NCBI GenBank assembly: GCA_031254035.1
Contig: JAIRVF010000135.1
Coordinates: 23,140-87,139 of the forward strand
Direction: 5' to 3'
From: Paenibacillus sp.
GTDB lineage: Bacteria; Bacillota; Bacilli; Paenibacillales; Paenibacillaceae
Length of the DNA stretch: 64,000 nucleotides
In this document: piece after piece, positions 63,544 through 64,000 of the stretch
How positions within the stretch are numbered: position 1 is the stretch's first letter
Layout: the number at the start of each line of letters is the position of its first letter
The notes under the pieces: generated by a model
Database searches by the model: none
Seen by the model: only the letters and a program-made list of their open reading frames with translations
What the model was told of the DNA's origin: nothing
Position numbers and translations under genes: made by a program

Positions 63544-64000
63544 TCAAAGCAATGAGCTTGGTTCGATACAAAGCGGAGAATCGTTTTTGACTGAATTCAC
63601 CGCGGTGCTTACGGGATAAGCCTCCATTTCATCCGCTGGATAAGGAATCAGAAGCTGCTGCAGTTCTTGGGGGGCTGTGGCTCCCCGTTTGACCCAGCGC
63701 AATTCGTCTTCCTTTCGAAGGATCGCTGGCATACGGTCATGAATCGGCTCCATCAGGGCATTGGGCGGGGTTGTGATGACGGTGCAGGTTGCAAGTTTAG
63801 TACCGTCCTCCTGAACCCAGATGTCGTACAAGCCGGCCATACTGAATATCCCGCCGCTTTTGAGCCTGATCCGGTATGGACGTTTGCCGCTACCGGTCTT
63901 CTGCCATTCATAAAATCCATCCGCCGGGACTAGGCATCTTTTACGTTCGAAAGGAAGTCTATAGGCCGGTTTTTCGTGCAGGGTTTCGCTGCGAGCATTG
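63544..64000 (-). CDS. SOS response-associated peptidase (SRAP/YedK/HMCES family), 3' part
   Basis: Caps abasic sites in single-stranded DNA by a thiazolidine link to its Cys2. The frame enters from the right edge and runs to the stop at 63544; the visible 152 codons contain the family motifs NARSET, PADGFYEWQ (catalytic Glu) and PIHDRMPAIL with the active His. The N-terminus with Cys2 lies beyond the window. The internal Met at 63840 is not the start. Opposite strand to the genes to its left and sharing a bidirectional terminator. Typical length is about 220 aa. Confidence 0.93.
   Translation of the reverse strand, partial: NARSETLHEKPAYRLPFERKRCLVPADGFYEWQKTGSGKRPYRIRLKSGGIFSMAGLYDIWVQEDGTKLATCTVITTPPNALMEPIHDRMPAILRKEDELRWVKRGATAPQELQQLLIPYPADEMEAYPVSTAVNSVKNDSPLCIEPSSLL

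Noticed and set aside
1-64000. CRISPR array, prophage, insertion sequence, tRNA or rRNA genes
   Set aside because: No regular repeats with spacers, transposase, integrase, cloverleaf with terminal CCA or rRNA-like block was seen on either strand.

Overview
The window is a 64 kb piece of chromosome from a spore-forming Bacillota, most likely a Paenibacillus or close relative. This is inferred from gene content and order, since there is no 16S gene. In its favour are strong AAGGAGG ribosome sites, frequent TTG/GTG starts, sporulation genes (spoVM, a SpoVIF-like gene), bacillithiol-linked YtxJ, CcpA, and a Bacillus-like ylo/prk gene order. I see no phage, insertion sequence, CRISPR array, rRNA or tRNA. 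This is essentially core chromosome.

Positions 1-4.4 kb: 3' end of gnd, then shikimate kinase (aroK), a rhodanese, a divergent EPSP synthase and a CoA-binding protein. Positions 4.5-13.5 kb are a carbon-metabolism block: a GlcNAc-type PTS EIICBA translationally coupled to enzyme I, ytxJ, ccpA, mtnN, and divergent acuA/acsA with a likely CcpA cre site. Positions 13.6-34 kb carry mixed housekeeping genes: a class A PBP with fibronectin-type-III tails, rpsD with a long leader, a GAF-GGDEF cyclase, a lipoprotein, an M29 aminopeptidase, an HPr-like protein lacking the phosphorylatable His region, ylaN, cax, an Asp23 protein, ftsW, yugN, an M20 hydrolase, an XPB-type helicase pair, ylbF-ylbG and a PHP phosphoesterase.

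Positions 34-63 kb closely follow the Bacillus subtilis yloA-recG order: rqcH, Ca2+-ATPase, (dapF and a methionine/folate fusion inserted), yloC, remA, gmk, rpoZ, coaBC, priA, def, fmt, rsmB, rlmN, prpC, prkC, rsgA, rpe, spoVM, rpmB (opposite strand), fakA, a DegV/FakB partner and recG. These genes link translation initiation and quality control, replication restart, PASTA-kinase signalling and phospholipid precursor supply. The end of the window holds a SpoVIF-like gene, a decayed cupredoxin (CuA-type) pseudogene and the 3' part of a SRAP/YedK gene.

The best leads outside ordinary annotation are: (1) a structured leader with competing hairpins and a terminator between rpoZ and coaBC; (2) the His-less HPr-like protein; (3) the XPB helicase plus its separate helicase-associated partner; (4) a duplicated terminator-like repeat array downstream of rpmB; (5) the divergent EPSP synthase; (6) the cupredoxin pseudogene. 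No clearly new multi-gene system is evident. All calls come from reading the sequence; no database search was run.
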